A stretch of 64,000 nucleotides of DNA from contig NZ_CP109442.1 of NCBI RefSeq assembly GCF_036227205.1, positions 4,774,001-4,838,000 of the forward strand, written 5' to 3'. This document shows positions 8,808-18,235 of this stretch, in pieces. Within the stretch, counting starts at the first letter, position 1; each line of letters opens with the position of its first letter. Under the pieces are notes generated by a model, which had not been told where the DNA came from, made no database searches, and worked only from the letters and a program-made list of their open reading frames with translations. The stretch comes from Amycolatopsis sp. NBC_01480. Its GTDB lineage: Bacteria > Actinomycetota > Actinomycetes > Mycobacteriales > Pseudonocardiaceae. The position numbers were made by a program, and so were the translations under genes.

Positions 8808-10028
8808 ATGGCCGAGGGCGATCTCCAGTCCATTGTGGATGAGCTCGCGGAGCGCCTGCGCCGTTCGGTGGCGATCGACGACCCGTCGATCCGGCTGCTC
8901 GCGGCCAGCCGGCACTTCGGCGACGAGGACGCGCTGCGGGTGAGCTCGGTGATCAACCGGGCGGTCGAGTCCGCGGTCACCGACCGGATCTTCGCGCTGG
9001 GCATCGCCCGCTGGACCGCGCCGGGCGTGGTCGACGTCGAGGGGGCGCGGCCGCGGCTGTGCGCGCCGATCCGCTGCAACGGCATGCTGCTGGGCTACCT
9101 GTGGCTGATCGACAAGGACGGCACCTTCACCGAGGCCGAGCTGACCGCCGCGGCGGAAGCGGCGGCCACGGCGGGCACCATGCTGTACCGCCGGCTGTTG
9201 CTCCACGAACGCTCGAAGGCCCGGCAGGAAGGCATCCTGCGCGAGCTGGTCTCACCCGACACCGCCGTGCGCACGCAGGCGATCGAGGATCTGCGGGCCG
9301 AGCAGCTCTTCGGCGACGATTTCACGCAGTTCACCGTGCTCGCCGCGCACTGCCGGATCACCCACACGACGTCGGCGCCGCAGCAGGTCGCCTTCGAGGC
9401 CGCGATCGAGGACGGGGTGGGCGCCGTCGCCGACGACGTCGCGCTGATGGTGGCGAACCGCTCGCGCGCCTGGCTCCTGCTGGTCCAGCACCAGCCGCCG
9501 TCGAGGGCGCTGGTCGAGAGCGTGGCCGAGCGGATCACCGCCCGGTTCCGCGGCCTCACCGACGACAGCGCGCGGCTCGTGTTCGGCCTCGGCGGCACCG
9601 TCACCAGGCTGGACGCCGTCGTCACCTCCTACCAGCAGGCCGGGCTGGCCGCCCACGCCGCGCTGCTGCTGCCCAGCATCGGCGAGCTCGCCCGCTGGGG
9701 TGAGCTGGGCCCGTACGAACTGCTGCTGAAACTCCCGCTGGACGACCTGCTCGACACCTCCCCGGTGCCCGCGCTGGTGGCGCTGGAGCAGGAGGACAAC
9801 CACCACGTCCTGCTCGACACCCTGACCGAGTTCTTCGACCACGGCGGCAACATCCAGCGCACCGCGGACTCCCTGCGCATCCACCGCGCCACGCTGTACC
9901 AGCGGCTCAAGCGCGTCGAGCAGATCACCGGCTGCAGCTTCGACAACGGCGACGACCGGCTGATGCTGCACCTGGGCCTCAAACTCCGCACCATCACCAC
10001 CGCGTACCGCGACCACTTCGGCGGCTGA
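8808..10028 (+). CDS. PucR/CdaR-family transcriptional regulator
   Basis: 406 residues. The C-terminal PucR helix-turn-helix is clear: a GGNIQRTADSLRIHRATLYQRLKRVEQITG-type segment at about residues 345-375, followed by LMLHLGLKLR. The middle (about 110-330) is a GGDEF-like CdaR domain without catalytic residues, and the N-terminal about 130 residues are a GAF-like sensor (IRCNGMLLGYLWLIDKDGTF). Proteins of this family activate genes for purine, sugar-acid or amino-acid use. It sits between the FAD oxidoreductase and the transporter on the same strand, and repeated ATGTCGCG sites occur in both flanking promoters. ATG follows GGAAAGGGATGCC-type RBS. Confidence 0.92.
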   Translation: MAEGDLQSIVDELAERLRRSVAIDDPSIRLLAASRHFGDEDALRVSSVINRAVESAVTDRIFALGIARWTAPGVVDVEGARPRLCAPIRCNGMLLGYLWLIDKDGTFTEAELTAAAEAAATAGTMLYRRLLLHERSKARQEGILRELVSPDTAVRTQAIEDLRAEQLFGDDFTQFTVLAAHCRITHTTSAPQQVAFEAAIEDGVGAVADDVALMVANRSRAWLLLVQHQPPSRALVESVAERITARFRGLTDDSARLVFGLGGTVTRLDAVVTSYQQAGLAAHAALLLPSIGELARWGELGPYELLLKLPLDDLLDTSPVPALVALEQEDNHHVLLDTLTEFFDHGGNIQRTADSLRIHRATLYQRLKRVEQITGCSFDNGDDRLMLHLGLKLRTITTAYRDHFGG

Positions 10029-10043
10029 ATCCCGGAGTGACAC

Positions 10044-10132
10044 ATGTCGCGGCCGTGGCCGCGTCAGCGCGACATCTACCAGTGGATCCCCGCGGGCCGG
10101 ATGCCCAGAATCGAACGATCCACGATGTCGCG
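10044..10132. promoter_or_regulatory. Three ATGTCGCG sites before the transporter gene
   Basis: ATGTCGCG at 10044-10051 and its complement CGCGACAT at 10068-10075 form an inverted pair with 16 bases between. A third GATGTCGCG lies at 10124-10132, just before the ATG at 10141 and next to the GGAGG RBS. The whole gap of 112 bases between the regulator and transporter is occupied by them. They are probable binding sites of the upstream PucR protein; the last overlaps the translation start region and could act as a repressor or roadblock site. Confidence 0.5.
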
Positions 10133-10140
10133 GAGGTGTC

Positions 10141-11448
10141 ATGAACCAGTCCGCACCACCACCGACGGCCACTGTCGCGGCTAGCACGTCACGACGGACC
10201 GTGCTGCTCGCTTCTTCGGTCGGGAACTTCGTCGAATGGTTCGACTTCACCCTGTACGGCTACACCGCCGCCGCGATCGCCGCGGCGTTTTTCCCTGCCG
10301 GCAACAAGATCAGCGGATTGATCGGCGCGTTCGCGGTGTACGGCGTCGCGTTTGTCGCCCGGCCGCTGGGTGCTTTGGTGTTCGGCCGGATCGGGGACCG
10401 GCGGGGCCGCCGCACCTCGCTGGGCGTCTCGATCGTGCTGATGGGGGCGGCCACCGCCGCGATCGGGCTGCTGCCCGGCTGGTCCCAGATCGGCGTGGCC
10501 GCGCCGGTCCTGCTGCTGCTTTGCCGTCTGCTGCAAGGGTTTTCTGCCGGCGGCGAGTACACCGGCGCGATGGCGTTCAGCATCGAGCACGCGCCGGACG
10601 ACCGGCGGGCCTGGTACCTGGCGCTGGTCGGCTCGTCGACCTGGCTGGGCGCCATCGGCGCGACCGGCGTGGTGCTGCTCTTCCAATCGATCACCGGCGA
10701 CGGTTTCGCGAACGGCGGCTGGCGCGGACCGTTCCTGATCGGCGGCGTGATCGCGTTGACCGGCCTGGTGTTGCGGCTGCGGGTGGACGAAACCCCGGTG
10801 TTCAAGGCCATGCAGGCACACCAGGCGGACGGTCCGCCGGCCCGCCCGTTCCGCGAACTACTGCGCGGGCACTGGCGGAAGCTGCTGATCCTGTTCGCCT
10901 ACTTCGCCGTGCTCGGCCTGTTCACCCACAGCTTCCTCGGCTACATGCCGACCTACCTCGCCGAAGCGGGCGGCTTCTCCGCGTCCACGGTGCTGTGGCT
11001 GGTGACGGCGGCGAACATCCTGACCATCCCGGCCGGCCTGGTGCTGGCGGTGCTGGCCGACCGGCACGGGCGCCGGATCCAGCTGCGCCTCGGCGCGATC
11101 GCGGCCATCGTGCTGGTGGTCCCGGCCTACCTGCTGATCGGCACCGGGAACCTCGTCGCGGTGGTGCTGGCCCTGCTGGTGCTCCTGCTCGCGGTGAGCC
11201 TGCTGAGCGCGGGCGCGATCTCGGTGCTGGAGCTGTATCCGACCAACGTCCGGTTCAGCGGAATGGCCCTGCCGTACAACTTCGCGTACGCGATCTTCGG
11301 CGGCACGGCCCCGCTGATCAGCCAGGTGCTGGTCGACGGGACCGGCAGCCTGCTCGCCCCGGCGGTCTACGCCGCTGTGGTGGCCGTGCTCGCCTTGCCG
11401 CTGCTGCTGCGGATTCCCGAGACGAACGGCGCGAACCTGCTCCGCTGA
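10141..11448 (+). CDS. MFS transporter, metabolite:H+ symporter (MHS) type
   Basis: 435 residues with about 12 membrane segments. The first helix carries the MHS-subfamily signature SSVGNFVEWFDFTLYG. The loop after helix 2 reads GRIGDRRGRRTSL and the loop between helices 4 and 5 starts RLLQGFSAGGEYTGA, both typical for proline/betaine, citrate, shikimate and alpha-ketoglutarate carriers. A long cytoplasmic loop splits the two halves, and the second-half repeat reads LADRHGRRIQLR. It acts in the cell membrane. The substrate is not known; neighbours suggest an amine, amino acid or small peptide. GGAGG sits at 10133-10137. The DUF885 gene follows after 31 bases, so the two are likely one operon. 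Confidence 0.92.
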   Translation: MNQSAPPPTATVAASTSRRTVLLASSVGNFVEWFDFTLYGYTAAAIAAAFFPAGNKISGLIGAFAVYGVAFVARPLGALVFGRIGDRRGRRTSLGVSIVLMGAATAAIGLLPGWSQIGVAAPVLLLLCRLLQGFSAGGEYTGAMAFSIEHAPDDRRAWYLALVGSSTWLGAIGATGVVLLFQSITGDGFANGGWRGPFLIGGVIALTGLVLRLRVDETPVFKAMQAHQADGPPARPFRELLRGHWRKLLILFAYFAVLGLFTHSFLGYMPTYLAEAGGFSASTVLWLVTAANILTIPAGLVLAVLADRHGRRIQLRLGAIAAIVLVVPAYLLIGTGNLVAVVLALLVLLLAVSLLSAGAISVLELYPTNVRFSGMALPYNFAYAIFGGTAPLISQVLVDGTGSLLAPAVYAAVVAVLALPLLLRIPETNGANLLR

Positions 11449-11479
11449 CCCTGTGTCCACCCCTTCAGGAGGAAAATCG

Positions 11480-13150
11480 ATGACTGCGTTGACGCATGCC
11501 GCGGACGAGGCCTGGGCCCATGTGGTGGCGACCCAGCCGTACTACACGCTTCGCAGCGACCTTCCGGTCGAACGGCTGCCGCACGGGTCGCTCGAGGAGG
11601 CACAACGGGAGGCGGCCGTGGGCCGGTCGATCCGGGCGCGGCTGGACGCAGTCGACCCGGCCGGGCTGACTGCGGACGACCGGAACACCTTCGCGCTGCT
11701 GGAACATCTGAGCGCGGACTGGAGCGCGGCCGAGGACAGCTGGTGGTGGCGGTTCCCGGTGGCGCCCTACCAGGCGTATGAGCTGGCGCGGCACGGAAAT
11801 CAGGTGCTGCGGGCCTCCGCCCCGGCCGACGTCGACCGTTATCTCTCGCTGGCGTCCGATGTCGGCGCATGGGCCCGTGTTGCGCGGGAAAAGCTGGCCG
11901 CCCAAGGCAAACGCGGCTGGGGTGTGCCGAGCGCGGCGCTCGACGGGTTCATCGCCACGGCGCGCGGGCATCGCGACAGCGCCGCGTCCTGGCTCCAGCC
12001 GGAGGATCTGCACCGGCTGGGCGTGGCCGATCGGGGGCGGCTGGCCGACGGCGTCGAAAAGATCCTCGCCGACGAGATCCTGCCCGCGTTCGACGCGCTG
12101 CTCGAATACCTGAGCGGACCGTTGGAGACGACCGACCGGGTGGGCCTGGCCCAGTATCCCGGCGGGGAGGCGGCGTACCGGCAGCTGGTCGCCAGTTATG
12201 CGACGTTCGCCATCACCCCCGAGGAGGTGCACCAGCTCGGGCTCGAACAGGTGGCGCACCTGGGCGAGCAGATGGCGCAGGTGCGCGTGGAAGCGGGATT
12301 CGACGGCGGCGAGCCCGAATACCGGCGGGTCCTCGAAGTGGACCCGCGCTTCCACGCCTCGGCACCCGGTGACGTCGAAGCTGTCTACCGACGGCATCTG
12401 CGGGCCGTGGAACCGGTTGTCGACCGGTGGTTCCGGGTGCTGCCGCGGGCGCCGTACGAGGTCGAACGGCTCGATCCGGCCCTCGAAGCCGGGATGTCGT
12501 TCGGGTATTACGAGCCGCCGTCCCGGCAGAGCCCGAGCGGCCGGTACCGGTACAACGGGTCCGGTTTGGACACTCGTTCGCAGATCAACGCCGCGGCCCT
12601 GATCATGCACGAACTCGTGCCGGGGCACCATTTCCACCTCGCCCGCCAGTCCGAGGACACCAGCCTGCACCCGCTCCGCGGCCAGTTCGCGCCGATGGCC
12701 CTCGGGGCTTACACCGAGGGCTGGGGCGAATACGCGGCGTCGCTCGGGTTCGAGATGGGGGTGTACGCGGACGCGTGGGATCGGTATGGGGCGTATCAGC
12801 ATCAGCGGATGGTCGCCCAGCGGCTGGTGGTGGACACCGGGCTGAACCTGTACGGCTGGTCGGTGGAGCGGGCCGCCGAGTACATGGCCGGCATGACCAT
12901 GGAGTCGCCGCGGCAGATCCGCACCGAGATCCTGCGGTACGCGACCGACCTGCCCGGCCAGGCCCTGGGCTACCGGCTCGGCTGGGGCAAGCTGTGGCAG
13001 CTGCGCTCGCGGGCCGAGGCCGCGCTGGGCGCCGCCTTCGACGTCCGCGACTTCCACGAACTCGTGCTCGGCGCCGGCGCGCTGCCGTTGACCGCGGTCG
13101 AGGCCAACGTGGAGCGCTGGATCACATCGTACGACTTACATAAACTATGA
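11480..13150 (+). CDS. DUF885-family zinc metallopeptidase-like protein
   Basis: ATG 11480 is preceded by AGGAGG at 11468-11473 and gives 556 residues, the normal length for DUF885. The zinc signature of this family is present: HELVPGHHFHLARQ with His377, Glu378 and His383/His384, followed by the conserved GAYTEGWGEYAASLGFEMG (third ligand Glu) and YQHQRMVAQRLVVDTG. The fold is gluzincin-like and related to M32/M2 carboxypeptidases. No signal peptide is seen, so it is likely cytoplasmic and could trim peptides imported by the transporter just upstream. Annotated relatives are mostly uncharacterised. Confidence 0.88.
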   Translation: MTALTHAADEAWAHVVATQPYYTLRSDLPVERLPHGSLEEAQREAAVGRSIRARLDAVDPAGLTADDRNTFALLEHLSADWSAAEDSWWWRFPVAPYQAYELARHGNQVLRASAPADVDRYLSLASDVGAWARVAREKLAAQGKRGWGVPSAALDGFIATARGHRDSAASWLQPEDLHRLGVADRGRLADGVEKILADEILPAFDALLEYLSGPLETTDRVGLAQYPGGEAAYRQLVASYATFAITPEEVHQLGLEQVAHLGEQMAQVRVEAGFDGGEPEYRRVLEVDPRFHASAPGDVEAVYRRHLRAVEPVVDRWFRVLPRAPYEVERLDPALEAGMSFGYYEPPSRQSPSGRYRYNGSGLDTRSQINAAALIMHELVPGHHFHLARQSEDTSLHPLRGQFAPMALGAYTEGWGEYAASLGFEMGVYADAWDRYGAYQHQRMVAQRLVVDTGLNLYGWSVERAAEYMAGMTMESPRQIRTEILRYATDLPGQALGYRLGWGKLWQLRSRAEAALGAAFDVRDFHELVLGAGALPLTAVEANVERWITSYDLHKL

Positions 13151-13208
13151 AAGTCATATAACATCGACCCGTGTGAGGCCGCCCGGCTTCGACGACGGGA
13201 GAAAGATC

Positions 13209-13652
13209 GTGGACGAGAACACCTACCGGAACCGGACGAACACCATCAACAAGGTGGTGGTCGGGCTGCAGCGCGTCGGCATCGCGTTCGGCCCGATGCA
13301 GCTGCTGACCGTGAAGGGCCGCCGCAGCGGCCGGATGCTCACCTTCCCCATCGCGGTGAACAAACTGCGCGGCGGCCGGTACATCTTCCAGGCGTTCCCG
13401 AAGGCCTCTTGGGTGGCCAACGCCCGCGCGGCGGACACCGTCACGCTGACCCGCGGCCGCAAGGCCTCGACGGCCCGCCTGACCGAGGTCCCGGTCGCCG
13501 AGCGCGGCCCGTTGCTGCGCGAGCTGGTGGCTGGAAGCCCGTCCAGCGTCGGCAACCGCTTCGTGACGACGGGCCTGGCCGAGGCTCCGACGCCGGACGG
13601 TGTCGCCGCTGCGGCTCAGCGGATCGCGGTGTTCCGCGTTGATCCCGCATGA
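13209..13652 (+). CDS. DDN-type deazaflavin (F420)-dependent nitroreductase family protein
   Basis: GTG 13209 is preceded by GGGAGAAAG, giving 147 residues. It has the split-beta-barrel pattern of actinobacterial DDN proteins: LLTVKGRRSGRMLTFPI, which contacts the F420 phosphate, then FPKASWVANARAADTVTLTRGRKA, and a closing FRVDPA. These small cytoplasmic or membrane-associated enzymes use reduced F420 to reduce quinones or nitro groups. The final residue that contacts substrate cannot be judged. It stands 58 bases after the DUF885 gene and converges on a zinc-ribbon gene. Confidence 0.85.
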   Translation: MDENTYRNRTNTINKVVVGLQRVGIAFGPMQLLTVKGRRSGRMLTFPIAVNKLRGGRYIFQAFPKASWVANARAADTVTLTRGRKASTARLTEVPVAERGPLLRELVAGSPSSVGNRFVTTGLAEAPTPDGVAAAAQRIAVFRVDPA

Positions 13653-13670
13653 CCGCCGTGCGCACGGCGG
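13653..13670. terminator. Palindrome between convergent genes
   Basis: CCGCCGTGCGCACGGCGG is fully self-complementary and starts immediately after the stop codon of the DDN-like gene. The gap to the convergent zinc-ribbon gene is only 49 bases. It probably ends transcription from one or both sides; no U-run follows. Confidence 0.5.
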
Positions 13671-13701
13671 CGGCGGTTCGGGTGCCTCGCTCTCGGCGTG
13701 C

Positions 13702-14721
13702 TCACCCCCGCCATTCGCCGATGCCCTGCCAGAACAGGGGGATGACGGCCTCGATCAACTGGAACTCGCTCACCCGTTCCGCCTGCGCGATCGTCTCCGT
13801 CATCAGCCGGACGCCGCCCTCGCGATTGAGCTGGTGGCCGATCTTGCGGATTTCGAGGACGCGTGCGAGCCAGTCCGGCGGGGACTCCCAGCCGGTCACC
13901 GCGCCGGCGATGATCGCGTCGAGCTGACGCCAGTCCGACGCCAGCGCCTTCTGCTCGTCGGGGAGGCTGCCGAAGTGCCGCTGGTTGGCGTCCATCAGCG
14001 AAGCGAGGCGGGCCGAGACCTGCGCTCGCCGCTCTTCGTCCGCCGAATGGTCCGGCGCCGCGCTGCCGCTGGTGGACAGCGGGCTGGTGGGCTGTGGTGA
14101 ATCGTCGATCAAGTACATGGTGATATTCGAAGAATCGACCAGATTCCTCGCCCGGCAGTTCGGGCAGCGGGTCAGGGTCTTGTCCTGGTAGCGGACCCCG
14201 TCGATCCACCGGTGCTCGCAGCGCCCGCAGCCCACCCAGACCAGGAAGTTGTTGTGCTTGCCCCGCATGGTCGACTGGACCGCGCTCGACGGGCCGGCGA
14301 TCGAGCCCGCGGGCACCCGGCAGTCCGCGGAATCGGCCTCCAGCTGCCAGGGTCGCAGGTTCTCCAGGTAAAGCCCCTCGATGTCGACGCCCCACACCCC
14401 GTCCGGGGTTTCCACCACGACGTAGTACAGCTCGCGGTCGACGAATTCGCCCGCCAGGAATTCCTTCGCCCGTTCCTCATCCGGCCCGCGCAACGTCAGG
14501 TAGCTGGCTTGCCCGTTGAATTCCACGCCCGCCACGGTCAGGCCGAACTCGGCGACTTTCCGTTTCCAGGCCGCCATCGCCGCGTCGCTGGAGAAGGTGA
14601 CCGAGCGTCCGTCAGGGCTCGGCCTCGGCGTGGAAGGAGTTGCCGGGTCAGGCGGTTTCACCGGTGCTGCGGGTGGTTTGGCTGCTGGTGTATTCCGCGC
14701 GGACCGCTTGAAAAACCCCAT
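13702..14721 (-). CDS. Zinc-ribbon protein A of the CHAT locus
   Basis: ATG 14721 (MGFFKRSARN) is the natural start; the frame upstream of it overlaps the CHAT gene antisense and does not look coding. The product has 339 residues. Residues 1-45 are Pro/Ala/Thr rich and probably disordered. A small alpha/beta domain follows, then one four-Cys zinc ribbon reading CGRCEHRW (19-residue gap) CPNCRARN. The last about 90 residues (RHFGSLPDEQKAL to FWQGIGEWRG) match the C-terminus of zinc-ribbon protein B at 19138-20406. It lies 77 bases downstream of the CHAT gene on the same strand, so the two are probably cotranscribed. I know no function; an adaptor or sensor role beside the protease is inference. 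Confidence 0.75.
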   Translation of the reverse strand: MGFFKRSARNTPAAKPPAAPVKPPDPATPSTPRPSPDGRSVTFSSDAAMAAWKRKVAEFGLTVAGVEFNGQASYLTLRGPDEERAKEFLAGEFVDRELYYVVVETPDGVWGVDIEGLYLENLRPWQLEADSADCRVPAGSIAGPSSAVQSTMRGKHNNFLVWVGCGRCEHRWIDGVRYQDKTLTRCPNCRARNLVDSSNITMYLIDDSPQPTSPLSTSGSAAPDHSADEERRAQVSARLASLMDANQRHFGSLPDEQKALASDWRQLDAIIAGAVTGWESPPDWLARVLEIRKIGHQLNREGGVRLMTETIAQAERVSEFQLIEAVIPLFWQGIGEWRG

Positions 14722-14798
14722 CGCCGGAGGGTACCGCCCGTGTCCGTGACCACGCCACCGAATGATCCCGGCAAGCACAACCCGGAAGGCGGTACCGC

Positions 14799-17700
14799 TC
14801 AGGCGCCCGAGTGCAGGTAAGCCGCCCAACGGCTGGGGAGCGCGGGTTTCCCGGCGCGCATCGTGCGCACCGCGTGGTGCAACGCCGGCGCCGCGGCGTC
14901 CGGATCGGGTGGCTTGGTGCCGCCGGAGGTCAGCGCTTCGTAAAACGCCCGGGCGGCCTTCAGTGCGGCCTGGTCGTTGATGGGCCAGAGCGTGCCGACG
15001 ACGTTGCGATAGCCGGCCAGCTGAAAGGCCGCGGTCAGGTGAGTGGCTTCGTCCGCTTGTTCCTGATTCGTCTCGGTGGTGCTGCAGGCGGACAGATACG
15101 CCAACTGGGCGCCATTCAGCTTCAGCCGGGTGATGGCGTGCAGCGTCAACGGGTCGGTGGTGTGGTCGGGCAGCAGCAACCGGCTGGCGGACGGGTTGTT
15201 CAGGTCGGCGTAACCGTGGCAAGCGAAATGGACGATTCCGTGCTCGCGCAACAACTCGACCACGTTTTCACGGCGCACGGGAGCGTCGGCCGCCGGACGG
15301 ATCGTCGCCGTGGGAATGAATTCGCGGAAGAGGTCAGCTTCTTCGGCCGCCCCGGTGAGCGGCGGGCTTTCCGGCGCCTCCGGCACGCTGACGACCAGTG
15401 CGGACGTCGTTTCCGGGCCGGGACGGCGGGCGTACGCCAGCGCGCGAATGCTGGGCGTGTAGGAACTCACGACCCGATCGAGCAGCGAATCGGTGCCCTC
15501 CGCCGAACCGTGGCGCCCCGCGGCGTGGAGGGGCAGCATGGTGACCACGCCGACTGGGCACCACCAAACTCGGGGCCAGGGCTTGTCGGGCGCCGGCGGT
15601 TCGGTGTACTCGAGCCGCCGCAGCACGGGCTCGGTGATGTTTTCCCAGATCCAAGCCAGGATCTCGAGCATCCGCGGCTGAGCCTCGCGCCGTGCGCGCG
15701 AAGGCTGGTTCAGGTCGAGCGCAACACTGCGTGCCTGGCGGAAAACCTCCGCCTTGTCGAGGACGGAATCCCTCGTGACCGCCGGGGGAAGCTCCTCGAC
15801 GTGCACCGGGTCGGCGGGATCGTTCCGGACGATCAGGGCATACGCGCGCGATTCGTCGGCCACCACCGAGACGATCGGGCCTTTGTTTGCGTGCCGGCAA
15901 AGCTCGGTGATCGGCGTCGGCCGTTGGAAGCCGGTCAGATCGGGATGCTGCCGAATCCGTTCGAGCAGGTCATCCCACTGCCGGCTGAGGGCCTCGCGGC
16001 GCGCGGCGAGTTCGCGTGAAGGCGGTTCGCCGAACGAAGCCGCCGCGATCTCGTGATCGGCGTCGTTGATCCGGTCGCGCAGCTCCTCGAACTCCGGCAG
16101 GAGGCCGGGTGCGGCCCGCCTCAGCTCGGCGGCGTCCTCGCGCGTGTCCAGGGTTCCGGAGAACACGATCCCGCGCGTCTGCTCCAGCAGTTCGACCGCG
16201 TATCCGGGCCGGCCGGCGGCGATGGCGGCCGCGGCGGCGGTCGCGGGCAGCCGGTGCGCGGCACTGACCCGGTGCTCCCGATCGGCGCGGTCCACATCCC
16301 GGAAACCCAGCTGTGGCAGCAATTCCGTGGCGAGCCCGACCAGCTCCACCGCGTGCCGGACGCGGCCGAGCCGAAGATCCGCGCTCGCGGCTCGCTGGGC
16401 CGCGGCGATGCGCCGGCCCGCCGACGTGCCGGTCATTTTCGCGAGCGCGGAATTGACCCGGGTGTATTCGCGCAGCGCGGAACTGTCCCGGGTCCGGGCG
16501 TAAAACAGGCTGAGCACGTCGCCGAGGCCGAACAGGATGGCGGCGCGATCGGGGTGGTTCGGCGCGGTGCTCTTCACGGCCTGTCTCGCGAACTCGACCG
16601 AGTCCCGCAGGTCTTCGACCCTGTTCTCGCGCCGGCTCAGGAAAACCTCGCGCAGGGCGCCGCTGAGATACGCCAGGTACCGCCCTCGGTCTGGGTGGTC
16701 CGCGGGCGCGGTGCCGGCCAGATCACGGGCCACCGCCACGATCCGGTCCAGCAGCGGGGGATCCGCCGACTTCGCGTACTGCACGGTCAACGCGCGGTGG
16801 AGCACGTTCACCCGCGCCAGGTAATCCGGATGGAACGGCGAGGTCGCGTTCGCCGCCTTCCCCGCCTCCCGGACGGCCTCGTCCAGCGTCAGGCCGTTAC
16901 CGGTCCGCGCGGCCAGATTCGTCAACGAGGCGGCCAGGATGGACTGGATCTCCGCCCAGTCCGGCTCGGTTTCCCGAACCTCTTCCGCCGCAGCGCGTGC
17001 GAGGCCCACCGCTTCGCGCGCCATCGCCAGGTCGCTTGTTCTTTCCGACAGCATCCGCAGCTCGTCGGCCAGGTTTGCCTTGGCCCGCGCGCTGTCCTCG
17101 CGGACGGCGGAACGAGCGACGTCGACCGCCTCCCGCAGCGCCTGGACATCCCCGGTCAGCTCGTACTTCCGTTTCAGGACAAGGGACAGCAGCTGTGGCC
17201 GAGCGTCGCGCGGGTTCGCCGGCTCCCGCAGGATGCGCACGGCTTCGTCCAGCGCCGCCGGCTCACCCTCGCGTCCGGCCAGCAGCCACAACAGCGACGC
17301 GAGATCGGCCCGGTACGAGTCGCGGAGTGGATCGTCCGGCCGGACCGCCGCGACGGCTGAACGAGCGGTGGCGACCGCGTCGCGCAACGTCGGCAGGTCG
17401 TCGGTTTGGTCGAATTCCCTTCGGAAGGCGGCGGCCAGCTCGGCCAATCCGGCGGCAGCATCACTGTCGGGGGCCGGTTCGCCCGGCAACGGACGCGACC
17501 ACCGCACCGCCTGCTCGAGCCTTCGCGGGTCGAGATCGGTGGTGTTCTCGAACAGCAGCAGCAAGAGCTGACGGAGTTCCCCCACGTAACGGCTGTACTC
17601 GGGACGGTCCGCGGCGGTGAGTGCGACCGCGGTCCGGCCGGTCGTGACGGCTTCGCGCAGCGCCTGGATTTCCCCTGTCCGAGTGAAGAACCGCAGCAAT

Positions 17701-17816
17701 GCCCCGGTCAGCTCGGCCAGCCGCGCCGCCCGTTCCGGATGGGCCTGGGACGTCCCCTCGAGCTGCCACCGGAGGTACATGACCCGCGTGCGCAGCTTCT
17801 CTTCGGTTGCGTCCAT
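14799..17816 (-). CDS. CHAT-domain caspase-like protease with N-terminal helical repeats
   Basis: 1005 residues. Residues 1 to about 640 are TPR-like repeats, each reading roughly AxREAVxxARxAVxxxxxDxPxRxxxxxxLAxxL. The C-terminal CHAT domain has the catalytic His867 in HFACHGYAD and Cys911 in LSACSTTE, followed by FQLAGYRNVVGTLWPIND, the conserved strand and helix after the Cys. CHAT proteases are clan CD peptidases, relatives of caspases and separase, that cut partner proteins when their repeat region senses a signal. Both catalytic residues are present, so it should be active. Its start lies only 29 bases from the divergent small gene. ATG 17816 has a weak RBS; ATG 17780 is possible. Confidence 0.9.
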   Translation of the reverse strand: MDATEEKLRTRVMYLRWQLEGTSQAHPERAARLAELTGALLRFFTRTGEIQALREAVTTGRTAVALTAADRPEYSRYVGELRQLLLLLFENTTDLDPRRLEQAVRWSRPLPGEPAPDSDAAAGLAELAAAFRREFDQTDDLPTLRDAVATARSAVAAVRPDDPLRDSYRADLASLLWLLAGREGEPAALDEAVRILREPANPRDARPQLLSLVLKRKYELTGDVQALREAVDVARSAVREDSARAKANLADELRMLSERTSDLAMAREAVGLARAAAEEVRETEPDWAEIQSILAASLTNLAARTGNGLTLDEAVREAGKAANATSPFHPDYLARVNVLHRALTVQYAKSADPPLLDRIVAVARDLAGTAPADHPDRGRYLAYLSGALREVFLSRRENRVEDLRDSVEFARQAVKSTAPNHPDRAAILFGLGDVLSLFYARTRDSSALREYTRVNSALAKMTGTSAGRRIAAAQRAASADLRLGRVRHAVELVGLATELLPQLGFRDVDRADREHRVSAAHRLPATAAAAAIAAGRPGYAVELLEQTRGIVFSGTLDTREDAAELRRAAPGLLPEFEELRDRINDADHEIAAASFGEPPSRELAARREALSRQWDDLLERIRQHPDLTGFQRPTPITELCRHANKGPIVSVVADESRAYALIVRNDPADPVHVEELPPAVTRDSVLDKAEVFRQARSVALDLNQPSRARREAQPRMLEILAWIWENITEPVLRRLEYTEPPAPDKPWPRVWWCPVGVVTMLPLHAAGRHGSAEGTDSLLDRVVSSYTPSIRALAYARRPGPETTSALVVSVPEAPESPPLTGAAEEADLFREFIPTATIRPAADAPVRRENVVELLREHGIVHFACHGYADLNNPSASRLLLPDHTTDPLTLHAITRLKLNGAQLAYLSACSTTETNQEQADEATHLTAAFQLAGYRNVVGTLWPINDQAALKAARAFYEALTSGGTKPPDPDAAAPALHHAVRTMRAGKPALPSRWAAYLHSGA

Positions 17817-17845
17817 CAGTCCCAGAATCGTGCGAGGATCACGGC

Positions 17846-18235
17846 ATGCCGGATCTTACGCCCCAGCTGCGCCGCGTCGGCGTGCTTTGCGCAGGCCTCG
17901 AGTCGGATCCCGGTCTGAGAGCCGAGATCGAAAGCGGGGGATTCCCCGGCCGCGGCTGGGCGGAATTGGCCGACGCGATCCGCGCCGGCGCACCTCGAGA
18001 GCTGGCGGCGCTGCTCGACGCGATCGACGAGGCCGCGGGAGAAACGGGTCTGGACGGGGTCACGGACCCGACCCGCGAATTCCGGCCGCTGCCGGACGGC
18101 GGGCCGGGAGTCCGGACCGTCACCGGCTGGCGCTGCCCGCAGCCCCACCGCTGCGGCCGCGTCGAGCTGGAGGGCTCGCCGCAGTGCGCGGTCACCGGCG
18201 ACGCGCTGGCCTGGATTTCGGTGGACAGCCGGTGA
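17846..18235 (+). CDS. Small protein with paired Cys residues, CHAT-locus partner
   Basis: ATG 17846 is preceded by GAGGA at 17834-17838, giving 129 residues. The first 75 residues are helical (LRRVGVLCAGLESDPGLRAE, then AELADAIRAGAPRELAALLDAI). The C-terminal part GWRCPQPHRCGRVEL...QCAVTG has three Cys and a His that could hold one metal. No known domain is recognised. Helical N-termini of this kind in conflict-system proteins often act as small adaptor domains; that is a resemblance, not an assignment. It is divergent from the CHAT protease and overlaps the next gene by 4 bases (GTGA), so translation of the two is coupled. Confidence 0.75.
   Translation: MPDLTPQLRRVGVLCAGLESDPGLRAEIESGGFPGRGWAELADAIRAGAPRELAALLDAIDEAAGETGLDGVTDPTREFRPLPDGGPGVRTVTGWRCPQPHRCGRVELEGSPQCAVTGDALAWISVDSR

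Noticed and set aside
14722..15222. N-terminal extension of zinc-ribbon protein A through the CHAT gene
   Set aside because: The extension overlaps the CHAT protease catalytic region in another frame and looks like noise; MGFFK at 14721 is a natural start.
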